From positions 1 through 28,331 of the IMG/VR virus record IMGVR_UViG_3300049846_000182: a stretch of DNA of 28,331 nucleotides; one strand, written 5' to 3'. A model generated the notes under the pieces. It saw only the letters and a program-made list of their open reading frames with translations. It ran no database searches and was not told the origin of the DNA. The position numbers and the translations under genes were made by a program. This DNA is from a virus. Positions 27,738 through 28,331 of this stretch are shown one piece after another. Position 1 is the stretch's first letter. Every line of letters starts with the position of its first letter.

Positions 27738-28008
27738 GAAGGGCGTTGATAACGGCGGCAGCGACGGATTCGATGATTGGACGCGGTGCGCAGCCACAGG
27801 AAGCCGCTAGAGCAGCCTGTACGGCGCGGTGATAGGCGTTAAGGGTGAGGGGTGCGGCAGCAGCGTTTGGGCTTACTGCAGGGTCACCTAGCGCACGAAG
27901 GCGCATGAGGGTAGAGCGATCCATGCCCAAGGCTTGCGCTTGACGGGTGATGTGCTCGTTTTCGGCTGGGGTTAAGCCGACTTTGACGGCGGTGCGTTTT
28001 TCGGTCAA
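27679..28008 (-). CDS. Small DNA-binding protein candidate (ribbon-helix-helix-like)
   Basis: A 109-aa protein starting TTG 28008 (TEKRTAVKVGLTPAENEHIT), 5 nt after the stop of the gene upstream. The first 40 residues (strand, then two helices: AENEHITRQAQALGM and RSTLMRLRALG) fit a ribbon-helix-helix DNA-binding unit of the Arc/MobC type. The rest is Ala/Pro-rich, with a helical stretch (IIESVAAAVINALHAK) that could form dimers. It may regulate the late genes. The call rests on pattern only. Confidence 0.58.
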   Translation of the reverse strand: MTEKRTAVKVGLTPAENEHITRQAQALGMDRSTLMRLRALGDPAVSPNAAAAPLTLNAYHRAVQAALAASCGCAPRPIIESVAAAVINALHAKPQTPATRPAGAAQTDG

Positions 28009-28013
28009 GGCGA

Positions 28014-28331
28014 TCAGAACGGCAGTGGTGGTTCGTCGTCGTCTGCTGGGTCAGCAGTAGATGGCTGAGGGTAAGGGGAGCCAGAACACAGGCGCACGTC
28101 CAACCCAGGGCGCAAGTTGATTTTGCGGAGGTTGGGGTTGCCGAGACGTTCAACCGCTACCGCCTCAGGTTTGGACTCACTTGAGACCATCCAACCGTTA
28201 GCCCAAGAGCCATCCGGTTGACATAGCTCGACAGAGGCACCGATCACAAAGGGGGTTGGTTGGGTTTTAGGCAGGGGGGTAAACCCCTCCCCCTCGGGAG
28301 AAGGGGGTAAAGGGGTAAAAGGGGGTAAACC
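28014..28331 (-). CDS. Partial gene: C-terminal region with SH3-like domain and SSB-like acidic tail
   Basis: This frame is open to the right edge, so the 5' end lies outside. A GTG at 28247 gives a 77-aa reading, but the open frame above it suggests the C-terminus of a longer protein. The region near the edge is Pro-rich (FTPLPPSPEGEGFTPLPK). Then comes a small beta domain (IGASVELCQPDGSWANGWMV) with repeated W/G that resembles an SH3-like barrel, and an acidic end ADDDEPPLPF like an SSB C-terminal tail. Such ends occur in replication proteins that dock to partners. The upstream protein could be a helicase or primase, but that cannot be seen here. Confidence 0.5.
   Translation of the reverse strand, partial: GLPPFTPLPPSPEGEGFTPLPKTQPTPFVIGASVELCQPDGSWANGWMVSSESKPEAVAVERLGNPNLRKINLRPGLDVRLCSGSPYPQPSTADPADDDEPPLPF
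28296..28325 (+). other. Four G-runs that could form a G-quadruplex
   Basis: On the + strand GGG (28296), GGGGG (28303), GGGG (28312) and GGGGG (28321) are separated by 4, 4 and 5 nt of A/T-rich spacer. A further GGGGGG lies at 28274-28279. The unit GGGG(G)TAAA is repeated, which looks like short tandem duplication inside a coding region; in the - frame it reads as FTPL-type peptides. Confidence 0.55.

Noticed and set aside
27884-28153. 89-aa - strand ORF
   Set aside because: It overlaps two better frames, has a Cys/Thr/Ser/His-rich chance composition and no start signal.
1-28331. Integrase, attachment core pair, CRISPR array, rRNA, insertion sequence
   Set aside because: Searched by eye on both strands. 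No tyrosine or serine recombinase motif, no regularly spaced repeats and no transposase were found. Only the tRNA-like element hints at a possible attachment site.

Overview
The window is part of the genome of a tailed cyanobacterial virus, or a related prophage, most probably with a siphovirus-like virion. The cyanobacterial assignment rests on a cyAbrB-type regulator (a family essentially restricted to cyanobacteria), a cyanobacterial-style sigma-70 factor, and several small proteins of the kind seen in cyanophages. No tail-sheath gene was seen and there is one modest tape-measure gene, which favours a non-contractile tail. No integrase, CRISPR or rRNA was seen.

Layout. Positions 1-2200 (+ strand) hold a small replication and transcription block: a small unknown protein, SSB, a terminator, a sigma factor, a zinc-ribbon protein and an unknown protein. 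Nearly everything from 2.0 kb to the right edge is on the - strand and is read right to left as one late module. In transcription order it runs: a partial gene at the right edge, a ribbon-helix-helix-like protein, TerS and TerL, cyAbrB, a degenerate tRNA-like element, portal, MuF minor head protein, a cluster of very small basic or unknown proteins, scaffold, major capsid protein, decoration and neck genes, tail completion and terminator genes, major tail protein, tail chaperones G and GT (with a canonical -1 slippery site), tape measure, distal tail/tip genes, a tail fibre with a self-cleaving C-terminal domain, then a lysis cassette ending in a two-domain endolysin. The genes are packed, with many 1- to 4-nt stop/start overlaps. 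Two small + strand genes (4814-4957 and 19622-19864) are wedged into the - strand module.

Most notable feature. The MuF gene (21416-23434, -) contains an intein (residues 299-573) inserted in the conserved PPxHxN^C motif. The strand opposite the intein carries a complete 253-codon ORF (21776-22537, +) for a Vsr/EDxHD-like homing endonuclease with an N-terminal helix-turn-helix. This ORF lies wholly inside the intein DNA and its stop codon ends one codon short of the intein/extein boundary. The splicing blocks are on one strand at both ends, and the nuclease is on the other strand in the middle. This would be an intein whose homing enzyme is antisense-encoded instead of being an in-frame domain.

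All functional calls come from reading motifs, order and spacing by eye. No database search was run.
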